Origin: Viola odorata
Lineage: Eukaryota > Streptophyta > Magnoliopsida > Malpighiales > Violaceae
Reading direction: 5' to 3'
DNA length: 64,000 bases
Assembly: GCA_963691705.1 (NCBI GenBank)
Contig: OY829542.1
Span: 51,315,002-51,379,001 of the forward strand
Shown piece by piece: positions 61,990-64,000 of this stretch. The notes beneath the pieces are model-generated. The model made no database searches. It saw nothing but the letters and a program-made list of their open reading frames with translations, and was not told the origin of the DNA. The first letter of the stretch is position 1. Every line of letters begins with the position of its first letter. The position numbers and the translations under genes were made by a program.

Positions 61990-63105
61990 GAGGCTGTTGG
62001 AGGTTTTTGGCTGTGATGGGTTATATAATCTTTGCGTCCAGCAACTTGGTTTGTGCTTGTCATGTGTGGCCCAAGTTTGCCATCCTTTTTGGGGGTTATT
62101 TTGGATACTCTTCATAGCCCAATGAAATTGTGTCATGTTGACAATAAAAAGGTAATACGCGAGTAGCTATGAGCTATGCTATGGAGATATATAAAACTGA
62201 CACGGGCTGCACATCCAAGGCTGCGAAGGAAAAGTATAACCCCCGACTGCCTGCTTAAAGTTTTGTTATGAGAAAAGGTCAGATTGTTCCGAAGGAGAGC
62301 ATTACATGAGATGGTCGGGTTGGAAGGGTTTGGAAACTTGACGAGCTGCTGGGGGAATAGTTACTCGACTCACCAATGACAGCCCCATTATTTTATACAA
62401 GAGAGGTTGCCATATTTTTTTTGTACAGCATGACGGGGAAAGGTCATCCATTCCTTTCAGCTCTTCCTGACCGTGTAATTATACTCCATTAAAATTGTTT
62501 AGATGATGATGACGATACCCTAGGAATTGCAGTTTTGCAGTGGGATCGGATACAAACATCTAGTAAGTATATTTGAGTGTGAGATTGTGTTTCCTGTCAT
62601 GTTTTGCTTGCTTACTCAGTCCCATTTGAGTATTGATAGGGACCGTAAGCAAAAAGTTGATTGTACCACTCAAAGGTAATGAATATATATTGGTGGTTGT
62701 GGTGTTGGTTCTATTCTTTGCATGGATTTGATTTATTGATCAGTTTGGTCATGCTCTTTTTTATGTATTGATGTGCTAAATGCATAAATATAGGTGTATG
62801 GGACTGAAACTTAATTTATTTTAAAAAATTAATAGTGGGATTGAATTTGTTGCTTTCCGCCAGTCAATGTGAGTGAAATAACTAATATATATAACGTACG
62901 CAGTTAGCAATTTTGCTGTGTTTTGAGAAGTTTTGCAATTTGTACGTGACATTTCCAAAGAGTAGAATTAGAAGATAAGACTAAATGAAAAACTTTAAAT
63001 CAATTTTATTGTTGTATATTTAAAGAGCAAATGCTGATTGTTTATTTAAATAATATTTTTGTCTACCGGCTCTCTTTCCACAATTATGAACCAGAAAAAT
63101 AATGG
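61990..63105. other. UPF1 3' UTR and following intergenic DNA
   Basis: The first 500 bp or so are the likely 3' UTR, with AATAAAA at about 62141-62147 as a candidate poly(A) signal. Then AT-rich with nothing recognised. Confidence 0.5.
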
Positions 63106-63406
63106 CAAAAAAACATTAGGGGTCCCTGGACTCTGCAGTTTTATTTAATGGGAACCCCCAATTATTTTTTTATTTAATCATCCCCCGACTTCTTTACATT
63201 TTGTTATCACAACCCTACCGTCACGTTTTGCTGATGTGTCACCGCTATGTGCTTACTGGATGTCACGCCATCAAGACACGTCAGCAACTTGCCACGTCAA
63301 CAAGACACGTCGGAAGTGTGCCGGGGGTAATTAAATAAATATATAAAGTTAAGGGTTGCGATTAATCAAAACATTAAAATTTAAGGTTGTTTTATGTCAT
63401 TTTCCC
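63106..63406. mobile_element. Small Mutator-like MITE
   Basis: About 300 bp. Left end ATTAGGGGTCCCTGG and right end complement ATTAGGGAAAATGACAT share the first bases. Internal landmarks (TTTAATxxGAACCCC, CCCTACCGTCACG, GACACGTC, GCCACGTCA) match those in the element at 51033-52295, so the two belong to related families. Terminal similarity is weak and no target duplication was identified. Confidence 0.5.
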
Positions 63407-63798
63407 TAATTTCATTCGATAACCCAAATTCCTCTTTTCCTTTCTTTTTATATACAGCAGTATAATGATAATAATAATAATAAAATTAATGTTTCATTGG
63501 TAGAAATTGAATGTTGAGTTTGATAATATTTCATTGACAGTATAATAATAATTAATAATATTTGAATGTTGAGTTTGAATCTTTTACACCAAAGAAATTT
63601 ATATTTGAATATTTTACAACAAAGAAATTTACACGAAATATTATAACGAAATGATTTACAAGAAATATTATAAATATTATAACGAAATATTCGTGTAAAT
63701 TGTTATAATCGTTATAATATTTAGTGTAAATTGTTTCTAATCGTTATAATGTTTCGTGTAAATTTTTTCGTTATAATGTTTTGTGTAAATTTCTTTTA

Positions 63799-63848
<50 letters not shown>

Positions 63849-64000
63849 CTGTTGTATATAAAAAGAAAGGAAAAGAGGAATTTGGGTTATTGAATGAAAT
63901 TAGGGAAAATGACATAAAATAACCTTAAACTTTAATGTTTTGATTAATCGCAACCCTTAACTTTATTTATTTATTTAATTACCCCTGCCACACTTCCGGC
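63313..64000. repeat. Large palindrome at the window end
   Basis: Left arm, from GGAAGTGTGCCGGGGGTAAT to about 63470, is repeated in inverse at about 63845-64000 with only a few mismatches over roughly 160 bp. Each arm includes a Mutator-like terminus (GGGAAAATGACATAAAA) and the flank beyond it (AACCCAAATTCCTCTTTTCC). The 370-bp spacer is AT-rich with its own short inverted repeats. The right arm runs off the window. Confidence 0.85.
63797..63846. repeat. (TTA)n microsatellite
   Basis: About 16 units of ATT/TTA at the inner edge of the right palindrome arm. The matching place in the left arm (63465-63483) holds a short ATA/ATAATA run. Confidence 0.95.

Noticed and set aside
63731..63922. Polytyrosine open frame
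   Set aside because: Generated by the (TTA)n microsatellite; not coding.

Overview
This is a stretch of nuclear DNA from a flowering plant, almost certainly a eudicot. The genes are split by AT-rich GT-AG introns. Recognisable products are a plant RAB6/RABH1 GTPase pair, a cytosolic cysteinyl-tRNA synthetase, three PMEI/invertase-inhibitor-like proteins and the NMD helicase UPF1. Between them lie typical plant transposons: Stowaway MITEs with CTCCCTCC ends and TA duplications, hAT and Mutator-like elements, Copia debris and a Tat-lineage Gypsy element. Species cannot be fixed from sequence alone. There is no sign of an operon, CRISPR array or tRNA/rRNA gene.

Layout. 1-7215: two RABH1 genes in tandem on +, the first cut by the window edge. 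8326-11282: a hAT-like element holding pieces of at least three host genes. 15138-31517: a minus-strand block of PMEI-like gene 1, an intact CARS gene (9 exons, 531 aa), a broken CARS copy split by two Copia fragments, a Mutator-like element with a 9-bp target duplication (24916-27563), PMEI-like gene 2, and PMEI-like gene 3, which has a one-base frameshift. 34726-36858: a COX6B pseudogene that carries a resident hAT element and, further along the same exon, a classic hAT excision footprint. 37052-48218: a complete, young 11.2-kb Tat/Gypsy retrotransposon with 780-bp LTRs, GTAAC duplication, an uninterrupted gag-pol of 1,924 codons and a second gene on the opposite strand (aORF). 51033-52295: a Mutator-like element with a 10-bp target duplication. 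53210-61989: complete UPF1 (29 exons, 1,276 aa). 63106-64000: Mutator-like termini arranged as a large palindrome.

The host genes are unrelated housekeeping or secretory functions (Golgi-route trafficking, translation, cell-wall or invertase control, mRNA surveillance) with no sign of working together. What ties the window together is transposon-driven change: tandem duplication, gene-fragment capture, pseudogene formation and excision scarring.

Exon coordinates were worked out by hand from splice sites and reading frame. The summed coding lengths of RABH1 copy B, CARS and UPF1 are all divisible by three. Family names rest on recognised motifs; no database search was run.
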